Source: Phaeobacter sp. J2-8 (lineage in GTDB: Bacteria; Pseudomonadota; Alphaproteobacteria; Rhodobacterales; Rhodobacteraceae). Taken from it: 64,000 nucleotides of DNA. The translations under genes were made by a program, and so were the position numbers. Numbering within the stretch: the first letter of the stretch is position 1; the number at the start of each line of letters is the position of its first letter. The notes beneath the pieces are model-generated. The model did not search any database. It was not told the origin of the DNA and was given only the letters and a program-made list of their open reading frames with translations. Below, piece by piece: positions 53,466 through 62,942 of the stretch. Location of the stretch: positions 62,001-126,000 of the forward strand of contig NZ_JALIEC010000010.1 of the NCBI RefSeq assembly GCF_022867865.1, given 5' to 3'.

Positions 53466-55448
53466 TTAGGCCACCCGTTTTATTGTTTCTTTTCTCGCAA
53501 AAGCTGCACCGACCTTGCCGGTGGCAAAGTTCATCGTGCCACAATCGCCAACGTAAACCACCGGAAGATTCGAATAGCGGCTCTGAATGCGGTTTTTGAG
53601 CTCTTCGCCGCTGAGATCGCCGAACATGCCCTCGTCTATCAGGACAACCGATGGGAGCTTGAAACTGTCAAGGAGGTCAAGCGCTTCGCCCCCGGATGCG
53701 GTGTGGCGCACCTTGCGACGTTGATGGTTGAGATGGCCAAAGAATTTGGACGAAGATTGCGTTTCATTTGCCACCAGCAAGATATCATAATGGCTGTCTT
53801 CCTCCGCTGTGACCGGGCCGTTTTCAACGGCCTGTTCCCGCAGTTTTCTGGCCGACGAAATTGGCATGGCCACCGCAATCGACGTGCCTTTGCCAAGCTC
53901 GCTGTTGATCAGCAACCCGCCGCCCAGTTGCTGGCAAATGCCATTGACCGATGCCAGGCCAAGACCGCTGCCTTTCCCAACCCCTTTGGTGGAAAAATAG
54001 GGTTGAACAGCCCGCGCCACTGTTTCGTCATCCATACCGCTGCCGCTGTCGGTAACCTCGATCACAACGTAGTTTCCAGGGGTGAGACCCGCATTGAAAT
54101 TAAACGTCGCCGCATAGCCATTGGTAATGTGACGTTCCTTGATCTCTACATTGATCTCGCCCCCGCCCGGCATTGCGTCGCGGGAATTCACCAAGAGATT
54201 GAGCAAGGCCCGCTCCAGCGTGGCATCGTCGATTTGGACGCCCGCGATTTTATCTTCCTCGGAATGAAGAGACACCGAAATATTTTTGGGTGCGACCCGA
54301 CCGAACAATTTGATGACCTGCTGAGCCACCGACAAAACATCGCTTTCCGCTGAGTTGAGACGTGATTTGCGCCCGGTTTCAAGCAGTTGCTTGGTCAATC
54401 CCGCAGCCCGATCCGCGGCTGAAATCGCTTCTCCGACATATTGAGGCGCCTTTTCCGGATCCAATTCGATCAGTTCCAGATTGCCGCGCAGGGCGGTCAA
54501 TGCATTGTTGAAATCATGGGCGACACCCGCAACGATCTGGCCCAGAACCCGCAAATTCTCGTCACGTTCGCTATTGATTTCAACACTTTGGATCGCCTTG
54601 CTGGAGGCGGATTCCAACGCCGCGCTGCGATGTTCCTCAACCTCGAGCCGGTCAATCAAATAACCAACAACAAAGGCCGATCCGATCAGCACCGAAATCA
54701 TCGCGCTGCCCAAAAACACCAGTCGAAAATCAGCGGTCATAAGCTCGCGCACCGTCAGCGCGCGGGTCAAACCGCAAAACCCAAGCACCGCCAGAATGGA
54801 TAGCAGAACCGACACACGCAGAATCCGGCTCTTGGGGCTGCTGCCAAGCAGGCCCCGAAAATGCGCACTGTCACGGGACGAGGCGATGAAGGCCAAGGTC
54901 AATGTGAAAATGCCGCCCGCTGTATGCAGGGCCATTTCACTAAAGCCAAATACGTCGCGCACCGAGTTGGACACAAAGATCTGGGCCATGATCGCCGTGC
55001 CGGAAATCAACGCACAGAGAAACCCGGCCGCCACAGCCATGGCCCGGCCCGCGGTGAATTTCATGGCAAGCCCGGCCATCGAACACGCCAGACACACCAG
55101 ACAAAACGCGGTGGCCGGGGCCATTGCATCGCTGGTGCCCAGCCCCTGCAACGACGGAGGTGTCCGGTAAGAGGCCAGAACAATCAGGAGCAGCCCAGCC
55201 GCCATGACCAGTGGAATCACCTTTGGCCATCGGTTCACCGCCGCCAGCGTGCCAACCGCCGCCAGGGCAAGTGCCATGGCCGTTTCCGGCACCATTGCGG
55301 GCATCTCTGGGCGAATCCGGACAACGGTTTCCGTCCCGACACCCCAACCAACCACCAGCACAGCAAGCGCCGTGACCAGCACCGCAAGAGCAAACAGGCT
55401 CTCTATCTTACTGAGATCTCTGAAAAAACGTTTTGCAGGAAACAACAT
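53466..55448 (-). CDS. Hybrid sensor histidine kinase with degenerate receiver domain
   Basis: A 660-residue membrane kinase. About eight helices fill residues ~15-275, with no clear periplasmic sensor domain; a HisKA-like box GVAHDFNNALTALRGNLEL holds the phosphorylatable His, and the ATPase domain has LLNLLVNSRDAMPGGG, EVTDSGSGMD and GSGLGLASVNG. The last ~120 residues look like a receiver domain (VVLIDEGMFGDLSG keeps the Asp), but the acidic pair is replaced (ILLVANETQ) and the Thr/Ser site and Lys-Pro motif are altered, so Mg2+ binding and phosphotransfer are doubtful. It has no adjacent response regulator. Confidence 0.88.
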   Translation of the reverse strand: MLFPAKRFFRDLSKIESLFALAVLVTALAVLVVGWGVGTETVVRIRPEMPAMVPETAMALALAAVGTLAAVNRWPKVIPLVMAAGLLLIVLASYRTPPSLQGLGTSDAMAPATAFCLVCLACSMAGLAMKFTAGRAMAVAAGFLCALISGTAIMAQIFVSNSVRDVFGFSEMALHTAGGIFTLTLAFIASSRDSAHFRGLLGSSPKSRILRVSVLLSILAVLGFCGLTRALTVRELMTADFRLVFLGSAMISVLIGSAFVVGYLIDRLEVEEHRSAALESASSKAIQSVEINSERDENLRVLGQIVAGVAHDFNNALTALRGNLELIELDPEKAPQYVGEAISAADRAAGLTKQLLETGRKSRLNSAESDVLSVAQQVIKLFGRVAPKNISVSLHSEEDKIAGVQIDDATLERALLNLLVNSRDAMPGGGEINVEIKERHITNGYAATFNFNAGLTPGNYVVIEVTDSGSGMDDETVARAVQPYFSTKGVGKGSGLGLASVNGICQQLGGGLLINSELGKGTSIAVAMPISSARKLREQAVENGPVTAEEDSHYDILLVANETQSSSKFFGHLNHQRRKVRHTASGGEALDLLDSFKLPSVVLIDEGMFGDLSGEELKNRIQSRYSNLPVVYVGDCGTMNFATGKVGAAFARKETIKRVA

Positions 55449-55603
55449 TCCTTAACCCCGCCACCACAATCAAACACATCGAATGCAGCCAGATTATCGC
55501 AGCGTGGTTTCGGAGAGATGAAATCGTTCAGAGTTTAATCACTTCCGGATCGGGGATTGCGGGCTGCAAATCAACCGATCCGGCCGTGCCTGGCCCATAA
55601 TCG

Positions 55604-56191
55604 TCAGGACCAATCCTGAAGCCGCGCCACATATCGCGCCAGCGTATCAATTTCCAGATTGATCCGGTCGCCCAGTTTGACCCTGCCCCAAGTGGTGGCC
55701 TGTTTGGTGTGGGGAATGAAATTGATGCCGAAATCACGGCCCTTAACCTCATTCACGGTCAGCGATGTGCCATTCAACGCCACAGATCCTTTGGGCGCGA
55801 TGAATTTCGCCAATTTCTCTGGCGCCCGAAAGGTCACCCGCGTGCTGTCGCCCTCGTCCTGCATGGACACGATTTCGGCCACGCCATCCACGTGGCCCGA
55901 AACGATATGGCCGCCCAATTCATCCCCAACCTTCAGCGCCCGTTCCAGATTTACGGCATGGCCATCGGACCAGGTATCAAGATTGGTTTTGGACAGCGTT
56001 TCCGCACTGATGTCCACGTCGAACCAGCCCTCGCCAAGCGCCACAGCGGTCAGACAAACCCCGTCACAGGCAATTGACGCGCCGATGTCGATTGTCGCGG
56101 TGTCATAGCCGGTTGCGATCCGTGCCCTTAGGTCACCATGGTGTTCCAACGCCTGAATTCGACCAATATCGGTAATAATTCCGGTAAACAT
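55604..56191 (-). CDS. ribE: Riboflavin synthase alpha subunit
   Basis: A 195-residue enzyme that dismutates two 6,7-dimethyl-8-ribityllumazine molecules to riboflavin. It has two lumazine-binding repeats, each with the ..DGVCLTA.. / ..GTSLTVNEV.. type motif, and MFTGIITDIGRI is the classic N-terminus. It faces the capsule genes with a 71 bp gap. ribD lies 5 kb away on the same strand beyond the capsule genes, unlike the more usual adjacent arrangement. Confidence 0.95.
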   Translation of the reverse strand: MFTGIITDIGRIQALEHHGDLRARIATGYDTATIDIGASIACDGVCLTAVALGEGWFDVDISAETLSKTNLDTWSDGHAVNLERALKVGDELGGHIVSGHVDGVAEIVSMQDEGDSTRVTFRAPEKLAKFIAPKGSVALNGTSLTVNEVKGRDFGINFIPHTKQATTWGRVKLGDRINLEIDTLARYVARLQDWS

Positions 56192-56271
56192 CTAACTATT
56201 CCCTCGCCGGTTTCTTCCCTTTCAGCCATAATTTGGTCCATATCCAAGGGTAAAAGGGGTATGTGAACCAT

Positions 56272-57582
56272 ATGAGGGAATTCTGTCTGATGGGCAACGT
56301 CGCCGGAAAGAAAAGGGTTTTCCTGTTCCTCCAGGGTCCGCATGGCCCCTTCTTCAACCGGTTGGGCAAGATGTTGCGCATGACCGGGGCAGAGGTCTGG
56401 CGGATCGGTTTCAATGCCGGTGACCGGGCGTTTTGGTTCCACCCCCAAAGCTATATCCCCTTTACCGGCGAAGTGGCCGAATGGCCGGAAACATTTGCCG
56501 ATTTGGTGGCCGAAAAACAGGTCACCGATATCGTTCTTTATGGCGACACACGCGCCATCCACGCCATTGCGGTGGAAAAGGCCAATGAACTTGGCCTGAA
56601 CGTTCATGTCTTCGAAGAAGGGTACATGCGCCCCTATTGGGTGACCTATGAACGCGGCGGCACCAACGGTCATTCGCGGCTGATGGATATGCCGGTCGAA
56701 ACCATGCAAGAGACCCTGCAATTGTCGGATATGGAGGCCCCTCTGCCCCCCGGCCATTGGGGCGACACCCGCCAGCACGTGTTTTACGGCGCGCTCTATC
56801 ATTGGTTCGTGATGTTCCGAAACGGCGATTACCGTAATTTCGCCGCCCATCGTGACCTGCCGGTGACGGCGGAATTCGCATTATACCTCAAACGGTTGCT
56901 GTTGATGCCATTGCATTCCGCCGAACGGGCGATTGCCACGCTTGGCATTCGCAACGGCGGATATCCCTATCATCTGTGCCTGCTGCAGTTGGAACATGAT
57001 GCCTCATTCCTGAAACATTCACCCTTTACCCGGATGACAGAATTTCTGGAACTTGTAGTCGAGGGGTTTGCCCGCGGCGCCCCGGGGCATCATCATCTGG
57101 TGTTCAAGGCGCATCCGCTGGAAAACGGTCGCACCAATATCCGGGGTGAATTGAAGCGCCTGACGCGGAAATACGGCGTCGAGGGACGGGTGCATCATGT
57201 GCGCGGCGGCAAGCTTGCCCCGCTGTTGAATGATGCACGCAGCGCGGTCACGGTAAATTCCACCGCCGGGCAACAGGTGCTGTGGCGGGGCATCCCGTTG
57301 CGGGTGTTTGGCAAGGCGGTTTACGCCAAACCGGAATTTGTCTCGTCCCAACCGCTGAAAGAGTTTTTTGAGGCGCCTCAGCGGCCCGACAACCGCGCCT
57401 ACAAGGATTATCGCCGCTATCTGTTGGAAACCAGCCAGATCCCGGGCGGGTTTTATTCGGCCAAGGGACGGCGGCAGTTGATGCGCCTGGTGGTGGATAT
57501 GATGCTGTCGCCAGAAGATCCCTATGACGACTTCAAATCCGGCACCGCCGCCCCACGCCAGCAATTGCGACTGGTGACGTGA
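56272..57582 (+). CDS. Capsular polysaccharide biosynthesis/export protein, KpsS-like
   Basis: About 436 residues, soluble. RVFLFLQGPHGPFFNRLGK opens the KpsS/capsule family domain; HVFEEGYMRPYWVTYE and VTVNSTAGQQVLWRGIPL match the Kdo-transferase core found in KpsS (GT107). KpsS and KpsC together add the Kdo linker to phosphatidylglycerol for ABC-exported capsules. Start is uncertain: GTG 56263, ATG 56272 and ATG 56290 are in frame; the last has GAGGG 11 bases upstream. It precedes the export lipoprotein by 229 bp. Confidence 0.87.
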   Translation: MREFCLMGNVAGKKRVFLFLQGPHGPFFNRLGKMLRMTGAEVWRIGFNAGDRAFWFHPQSYIPFTGEVAEWPETFADLVAEKQVTDIVLYGDTRAIHAIAVEKANELGLNVHVFEEGYMRPYWVTYERGGTNGHSRLMDMPVETMQETLQLSDMEAPLPPGHWGDTRQHVFYGALYHWFVMFRNGDYRNFAAHRDLPVTAEFALYLKRLLLMPLHSAERAIATLGIRNGGYPYHLCLLQLEHDASFLKHSPFTRMTEFLELVVEGFARGAPGHHHLVFKAHPLENGRTNIRGELKRLTRKYGVEGRVHHVRGGKLAPLLNDARSAVTVNSTAGQQVLWRGIPLRVFGKAVYAKPEFVSSQPLKEFFEAPQRPDNRAYKDYRRYLLETSQIPGGFYSAKGRRQLMRLVVDMMLSPEDPYDDFKSGTAAPRQQLRLVT

Positions 57583-57811
57583 TGGTTGACGTCACGGCCC
57601 AATCGGCCCGGTGACGTCGCTGAACCAACTGAATGTCGTCCGACAACCGGCGAAATTCCTTGGCAAATCCCGAAATACACTGTGCCCAAATGACAACGTA
57701 GAGGCCTTGACTTGCGCAACCGCAAGCAGGTGCTGGATTTTTGTGACGTATTCCGGTAAATTAGCAAAAAAAGCTGAGGCAGCATAACGACAAGGTCGAG
57801 GAGACCGAGCA

Positions 57812-58974
57812 GTGAAGAACCGTCACAACCGATGGGCCCGTTCCGTGGCCCTGCTTCTTGCCGTATCAATGGTGGCCTCTTGTGGCCTGCCCCGATCCGG
57901 CCCAAACAAACGCGAAATCTTTTCCGGCTCTGTGCAGCAACAGGGTGATGCCTTTGTTGTGTCGGTAAACGACAGGGTCACGCGCGCAACGGGCGTTGTC
58001 CCGGCGCTCGGGTTTTCTGAGTCCTTCAAGAATGCGCAGGTGATCGGGTCCGATATGATTCGTCCCGGCGATACGCTGGGTCTGACGATCTGGGAAAACG
58101 TCGATGACGGCCTTCTGGCAAGCGAAACATCGTCTTCGACCGTTCTGGAAGAGGTGCAGGTTGACGGCGCAGGCTTTGTCTTTGTGCCCTATGCGGCCGG
58201 ATCAAGGCCGCCGGCAACACAACCGAGGCGCTGCGCCGCATCATCACCCGCAAGCTGGAAGAACAGACCCCCGATCCCCAGGTTGAAATTCGCCGCGAGG
58301 CCGGTGACGGATCGACAGTGTCGATCGTCGGTGCCGTGGGTGGCCAGGGCATTTATGCAATCGAACGGCCCACCCGCACCCTGTCCTCCATGCTCGCCCG
58401 GGCTGGCGGTGTGACCATCGAACCCGAAATTGCCCAGATCACGGTCACCCGTGGCCGCCAATCCGGCGAGATCTGGTTCCAGGATCTGTATGAATATCCC
58501 GAAATGGACATTGCCCTGCGTGGCGGGGACAAGATCCTGATCGAAGAAGACAGCCGGGCATTTGTGGCTCTTGGCGCAACCGGTGCGCAATCGCGCGTGC
58601 CGTTTGAAAGCCAGACCCTGTCCGCGGTTGAGGCCATTGCCCAGGTTGGCGGGCTTCTGGCGACATCCGCCGACCCCACCGGCGTCTTCATCATTCGCAA
58701 CGAGGTTCAGGAAATTGCCGCCAGCGTTTTGGGCCGCGACGATCTGACCGGCGATCAACGCATGGTCTACGTTCTGGATCTGACCGAGCCTAACGGGCTT
58801 TTCCTGGCGCGGGATTTCGTGATCCGTGACGATGACCTGCTTTATGTCACCGAAGCGCCGTTTGCCCAATGGTCGAAAACCATTGCGGCTGTGACCGGAT
58901 CGCTGGGCGCGGTCACCACTGTGACATCGGCGGCCTCATCCGTTTCGGCGCTGAGCTCTGGTTCCGGCGGCTAA
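57812..58974 (+). pseudogene. Capsule export lipoprotein, Wza/KpsD-like, frameshifted as sequenced
   Basis: Outer-membrane polysaccharide export protein. The signal peptide has a lipobox (SMVASCGLP, Cys at ~24); the export domain begins IRPGDTLGLTIWENV. At ~58195 the frame is lost after FVPYAA and continues in the next frame (IKAAGNTTEALRRI) through SLBB-type repeats (GAVGGQGIYAIERPTRTL, RAFVALGATGAQSRVPF). One missing G in a GGG run restores 387 residues. Its length and single lipobox match KpsD/Wza, which forms the exit channel. Between kpsS and this gene are three GTGACGT copies and a CTTGCG-CAAC-CGCAAG hairpin. Confidence 0.87.
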
Positions 58975-58985
58975 GACCGGTGGCG

Positions 58986-61019
58986 ATGCCGTCCAATGAC
59001 AAGATCAACGCCGGGGTGGCAACATCCCGGCGTCTTTACGTCTATAACGGCGGGTTTCTGAAACAGCCGCGGTTGCGGCGGATTTTGCATCTTGCGGGCT
59101 ATGACATTCGGCTTGGCCTGCCCGGTGCCAATGATCTGGTGGGGATCTGGGGGCAAAGCCCGACGGCCCATCGCGGCCAGACCATCGCCGCCAAACGGGG
59201 CGTTGGCCTTGTGCGGATCGAAGATGCCTTTCTGCGGTCGCTGCACCCCGGCCGCGCCGGGGGCGAACCGCCCCTAGGCTTGATGATTGACCATAATGCG
59301 GTGCATTTCGACCCGTCATGCCCCTCTGACCTTGAACGCCTCTTGGCGACAGAGCCGCTGGATGATGCAGGTCTTTTGACCCGTGCAGCGGATGCCATTG
59401 CCCGCATCCAATCCGCACATCTCACCAAATATTCCGGGTTTCCGCTTGCCGAACGCCCCCCCGCCCCCGGTTATGTGCTGGTGATTGACCAGACCCGTGG
59501 CGATTCTGCGGTTACCGCATCCGGCGCGGGACGGGCAGAATTTCTGGAAATGCTGGTGTTCGCGCAAGAGGAACATCCCGGCGCGCGGGTGATCATCAAG
59601 ACACATCCCGAAACCGCACGCGGCCTGCGCCCCGGATATTTCGGCCCCGAAGATTGCAACGACCGCATTTCACTACTGTCCGATCCAATCAGCCCCTGGC
59701 AGTTGATGGAAGGCGCGGTCGGGGTTTACACCCTGTCGTCGCAACTTGGGTTCGAAGCGATTTTTGCCGGCCATAAGCCACGGGTCTTTGGCCAGCCCTT
59801 CTATGCCGGTTGGGGGCTGACCACAGATGAACGCCCGGTGCCGCGCCGCCAGCGCAGCCTGACGCGAAACCAGTTGTTTGCCGCCGCGATGATCCTTTAT
59901 CCCAAATGGTACGACCCGTACCGGGATCAGCTGTGCGAGATCGAAGGCACCTTGGACGCCTTTGAGGCGATGACCCGCGCCTGGCGCGAGGATCAAGGCG
60001 GTTGGGTGGCCTCTGGCATGCGGTTGTGGAAACGCCGACCGCTGCAAAAGGTGTTTGGCCGCGAAAAGCCGATGGTGTTCGAAGACGACACCGCAAAAGC
60101 ACGCCAGATCGCCACATCCAGGGACCGCCGCCGCATGGTCTGGGCCGGGAAATCCGGCGCGCTGGACCAGGTGGTGCGGGTCGAGGATGGTTTTCTACGG
60201 TCGCGCGGCCTCGGCGCTGAGCTGGTGCCACCGCTGTCATTGGTGGCGGATGATCTGGGCATCTATTACGATCCCTCTCGCGAAAGCCGATTGGAACGCT
60301 TGCTGAACCAATCCGGCGCCCTGCGCGCGGATGAGTTGCACCGCGCCGCAAAATTGCGCCGCGAGATCCTGAAAGCCGGATTGAGCAAGTATAACCTGCG
60401 CGGCGCGATCCCCGATTTGCCGGCAGGTCACCGTATTCTGGTCCCCGGTCAGGTGGAGGATGATGCCTCGATCCTGACCGGGTGCAGCGACGTCAAAACC
60501 AATCGCGCATTGTTGCAAGCCGCACGTGACGCCAACCCGGACGCGGTCATCCTGTGGAAACCGCACCCGGACGTCGAAGCCGGGTTGCGGCAGGGTGTCG
60601 TTGAAAACCCATTGGAGCTGGCGGATATGGTGCTGGAACGTGCCGATCCGGTGGCGCTGCTCGATCAGGTGCAGGAGGTCTGGACAATGACCTCTTTGCT
60701 GGGCTTCGAGGCGCTGTTGCGCGGGGTAAAGGTCACGACATTGGGCGCGCCGTTTTACGCGGGCTGGGGGCTGACCGATGACCTTGGCGATGTGCCGCCA
60801 AGACGCAAGGCGCGGCTGACATTGGATGGGCTGACCCATGCGGTGCTGATTGCCTATCCTCGGTATTTTGATCCGGTGACCAACCTGCCCTGCCCGCCCG
60901 AAGTTGTGGCCCAACGTCTGGCCGAGGGCACGCTTCCCGGGCCCGGTGTCGGCAATCGGCTGCTGGCCAAACTGCAAGGTGTCTTTGCCAGCCATTCCCA
61001 TCTTTGGCGGCGGCAATAG
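58986..61019 (+). CDS. Capsular polysaccharide Kdo transferase, KpsC-like
   Basis: A 677-residue cytosolic protein with two homologous halves, each holding a KpsC/GT107 domain: SRRLYVYNGGFLKQ ... FGQPFYAGWGLTTDE in the first (residues ~17-330) and RRRMVWAGKSGALDQ ... GAPFYAGWGLTDDL in the second (~380-620). KpsC adds the alternating Kdo linker of capsular polysaccharide. ATG at 58986, 12 bp after the export lipoprotein; an in-frame start at 58869 lies inside that gene. The C-terminus ends near the ribD 3' end on the opposite strand with a 30 bp gap. Confidence 0.9.
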   Translation: MPSNDKINAGVATSRRLYVYNGGFLKQPRLRRILHLAGYDIRLGLPGANDLVGIWGQSPTAHRGQTIAAKRGVGLVRIEDAFLRSLHPGRAGGEPPLGLMIDHNAVHFDPSCPSDLERLLATEPLDDAGLLTRAADAIARIQSAHLTKYSGFPLAERPPAPGYVLVIDQTRGDSAVTASGAGRAEFLEMLVFAQEEHPGARVIIKTHPETARGLRPGYFGPEDCNDRISLLSDPISPWQLMEGAVGVYTLSSQLGFEAIFAGHKPRVFGQPFYAGWGLTTDERPVPRRQRSLTRNQLFAAAMILYPKWYDPYRDQLCEIEGTLDAFEAMTRAWREDQGGWVASGMRLWKRRPLQKVFGREKPMVFEDDTAKARQIATSRDRRRMVWAGKSGALDQVVRVEDGFLRSRGLGAELVPPLSLVADDLGIYYDPSRESRLERLLNQSGALRADELHRAAKLRREILKAGLSKYNLRGAIPDLPAGHRILVPGQVEDDASILTGCSDVKTNRALLQAARDANPDAVILWKPHPDVEAGLRQGVVENPLELADMVLERADPVALLDQVQEVWTMTSLLGFEALLRGVKVTTLGAPFYAGWGLTDDLGDVPPRRKARLTLDGLTHAVLIAYPRYFDPVTNLPCPPEVVAQRLAEGTLPGPGVGNRLLAKLQGVFASHSHLWRRQ

Positions 61020-61049
61020 CCGGTCCACGAATGGTTTTTTCGCGGCGTG

Positions 61050-62150
61050 CTATCCGCGGGATCGACACCAGCGCGTCATCACATCGGCCCCAACGGCGCG
61101 GGTCTCAACCAGGTTCAATCGCGGTGCCTCGGCCAGATGTTCCAGCCCCAAGGCGCCAACGCCCGGCTGGCCTTCGGCCCCCAACATCATGCCGGCATGA
61201 AAGCATATCAGCTTATCCACCAGCCCCGCCGCCAAAAGCGATGCCGCCAGATGCCCGCCGCCTTCGCAGAACACCCGCGTCAAACCGGCACTGCCAAGCG
61301 CCTGAAGCACCGAAGTCACATCAACCTGTCGGCCGATCAACGGACAGGGGACAAGCCGCGCGCCCAGCCCGGCCCAGGCATCACGCAACGACGGATCCGC
61401 ATCCGGCCCATGACAGAGCCAGACCGGCACATCACCGGCGCTGCGCGCCAATTCCCCGGTCAATGGCAGATCGAGACGGCGCGACACCACAATGCGCACA
61501 GGTTGGCGCGTGATGCCCAGCCCGCGCACGGTCAACGAAGGATCATCAGCCCGCGCCGTGCCAGCCCCGACCATGACCGCATCGTGACGGGCCCGCAGCC
61601 CATGCACCTCGCGGCGCGCCTCGGGTCCGGTGATCCACTGGCTTTCACCGGTGGCGGTGGCAATGCGACCATCAAGCGATGCGGCCAGTTTCAGTGTCAT
61701 AAAAGGGCGGCCCTGATCCTGACGCAGGAAGAAACCGGCGTGATCCTGTGCGGCCTGATCCGACCCGATGCCGGTGGTCACCGCGATCCCGGCGGCACGC
61801 AGCATGGCAAAGCCGCGCCCGGATACACGCGCATCCCGATCCTCGAACGGCGCAACCACACGGGCAATACCTGCCGCGATCAACGCCTCGGCGCAGGGCG
61901 GTGTCTGGCCATGATGGGAACAGGGTTCCAAGGTGACATAGGCCGTCGCGCCGCGTGCATCCGCGCCCGCCCCGGCCAGGGCCACGGGTTCCGCATGCGG
62001 GCGGCCGCCCGGCTGGGTCCATCCCCGCCCGATCACCCGGCCGGATTTGACGATCACACAGCCCACAGCCGGATTTGGCCAGCAAAGCCCCATGCCCCGC
62101 CGCCCAAGTCGCAATGCATGTGCCATGTGGCGATCGTCAACGTCGCTCAT
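61050..62150 (-). CDS. ribD: Bifunctional riboflavin biosynthesis deaminase/reductase
   Basis: A 366-residue enzyme. The N-terminal cytidine-deaminase-like domain has the zinc site HAEPVAL and CSHHGQTPPCAEAL; the C-terminal reductase starts RPFMTLKLAASLDGRIA and includes VMVGAGTARADDP. It performs the second and third steps of the flavin pathway from the pyrimidinone. It is 30 bp downstream of nrdR on the same strand. ATG at 62150 (VDDRHMAHALRLGRRG follows) fits the family. Confidence 0.95.
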   Translation of the reverse strand: MSDVDDRHMAHALRLGRRGMGLCWPNPAVGCVIVKSGRVIGRGWTQPGGRPHAEPVALAGAGADARGATAYVTLEPCSHHGQTPPCAEALIAAGIARVVAPFEDRDARVSGRGFAMLRAAGIAVTTGIGSDQAAQDHAGFFLRQDQGRPFMTLKLAASLDGRIATATGESQWITGPEARREVHGLRARHDAVMVGAGTARADDPSLTVRGLGITRQPVRIVVSRRLDLPLTGELARSAGDVPVWLCHGPDADPSLRDAWAGLGARLVPCPLIGRQVDVTSVLQALGSAGLTRVFCEGGGHLAASLLAAGLVDKLICFHAGMMLGAEGQPGVGALGLEHLAEAPRLNLVETRAVGADVMTRWCRSRG

Positions 62151-62180
62151 GTCACGGCCTTTTGTGCCTGCATCAGCCGA

Positions 62181-62648
62181 TCAGCTTTCCTTTGGGCCGT
62201 CCGGGCGCAGCTCGCTGACGAATTTGTCGAAATCATCGGCAGCCTGAAAATTCTTGTAGACGCTGGCAAAGCGCACATAGGCGACGGTGTCGATCCGCGC
62301 CAAGCTCTCCATCACGATCTCGCCAATCTGTTTCGAGTTGATGTCGGTTTCACCCATGCTTTCCAGACGCCGCACGATGCCGGAAATCATCTGGTCCATG
62401 CGTTCGGGTTCGACAGGACGTTTTTGCAGCGCGATGCGGATCGATCGTTCCAGCTTGTCGCGGTCAAAATCCTCGCGGCGGCCATTCGATTTGATCACCA
62501 CCAGATCGCGCAGCTGCACCCGTTCATAGGTGGTAAACCGCCCCGCACAGGCCGGACAAAACCGCCGCCGCCGGATCGACACATGGTCCTCGGCCGGACG
62601 TGAATCCTTGACCTGGGTATCAATATTTCCGCAAAACGGACAGCGCAT
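62181..62648 (-). CDS. nrdR: Transcriptional repressor NrdR
   Basis: A 155-residue regulator of ribonucleotide reductase genes that senses ATP/dATP. The zinc ribbon is [16 protein letters not shown] ... [13 protein letters not shown], followed by the ATP-cone ([32 protein letters not shown]). It is a standard length. Homology begins at ATG 62648, which follows AAGGGGAAC. It precedes ribD by 30 bp, an arrangement common across alphaproteobacteria. Confidence 0.97.
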   Translation of the reverse strand: MRCPFCGNIDTQVKDSRPAEDHVSIRRRRFCPACAGRFTTYERVQLRDLVVIKSNGRREDFDRDKLERSIRIALQKRPVEPERMDQMISGIVRRLESMGETDINSKQIGEIVMESLARIDTVAYVRFASVYKNFQAADDFDKFVSELRPDGPKES

Positions 62649-62833
62649 TGGCCGTTCCCCTTATCTCTGTTCCGCCTCTTTGTGGGTCTATTTGCCCACT
62701 TATCCACAAAGTATAGAAGCAACGCCCGCATTTGGGTAGAGACAAAATCGAAGAACATAGGGCAGCGCGTGAAGGTCAAGGGGGAAAGCAGCGGAAAATT
62801 TCCCCAAAGATGATTTTTGCAGCAGGTGCATAT

Positions 62834-62891
62834 GGGGGCCAGCCCCCGTCGCCTCTGGCAACTCCCCCGGGATATTTGTGAACAGAAGAAG
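62834..62891 (+). repeat. Dispersed hairpin element, family A, copy 4
   Basis: GGGGGCCAGCCCCC hairpin, GTCGCCTCTGGCAACT, CCCCCGGGATATTTGTG and the AACAGAAGAAG tail, oriented like copy 1 (10821). It lies in the 294 bp gap between nrdR and the DUF1353 gene; the remaining DNA holds the nrdR promoter region and no other recognised feature. Confidence 0.75.
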
Positions 62892-62942
62892 CGCCCGGCG
62901 TATTGGACCAAGCGCCGGGCCAAGCGCGCGGGGAACCGGCGC

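Noticed and set aside
56192-56271. Possible FMN riboswitch before ribE
   Set aside because: Only about 70 bases separate ribE from the divergent kpsS-like gene and no RFN element motifs are visible.
61047-62603. 518-residue + strand frame across ribD and nrdR
   Set aside because: Antisense to two highly conserved genes; no motif, composition artefact.
62700-62708. Exact DnaA box TTATCCACA upstream of nrdR
   Set aside because: A single 9-mer is expected by chance about once in a window this size; no cluster of boxes, dnaA, or AT-rich unwinding region is present.
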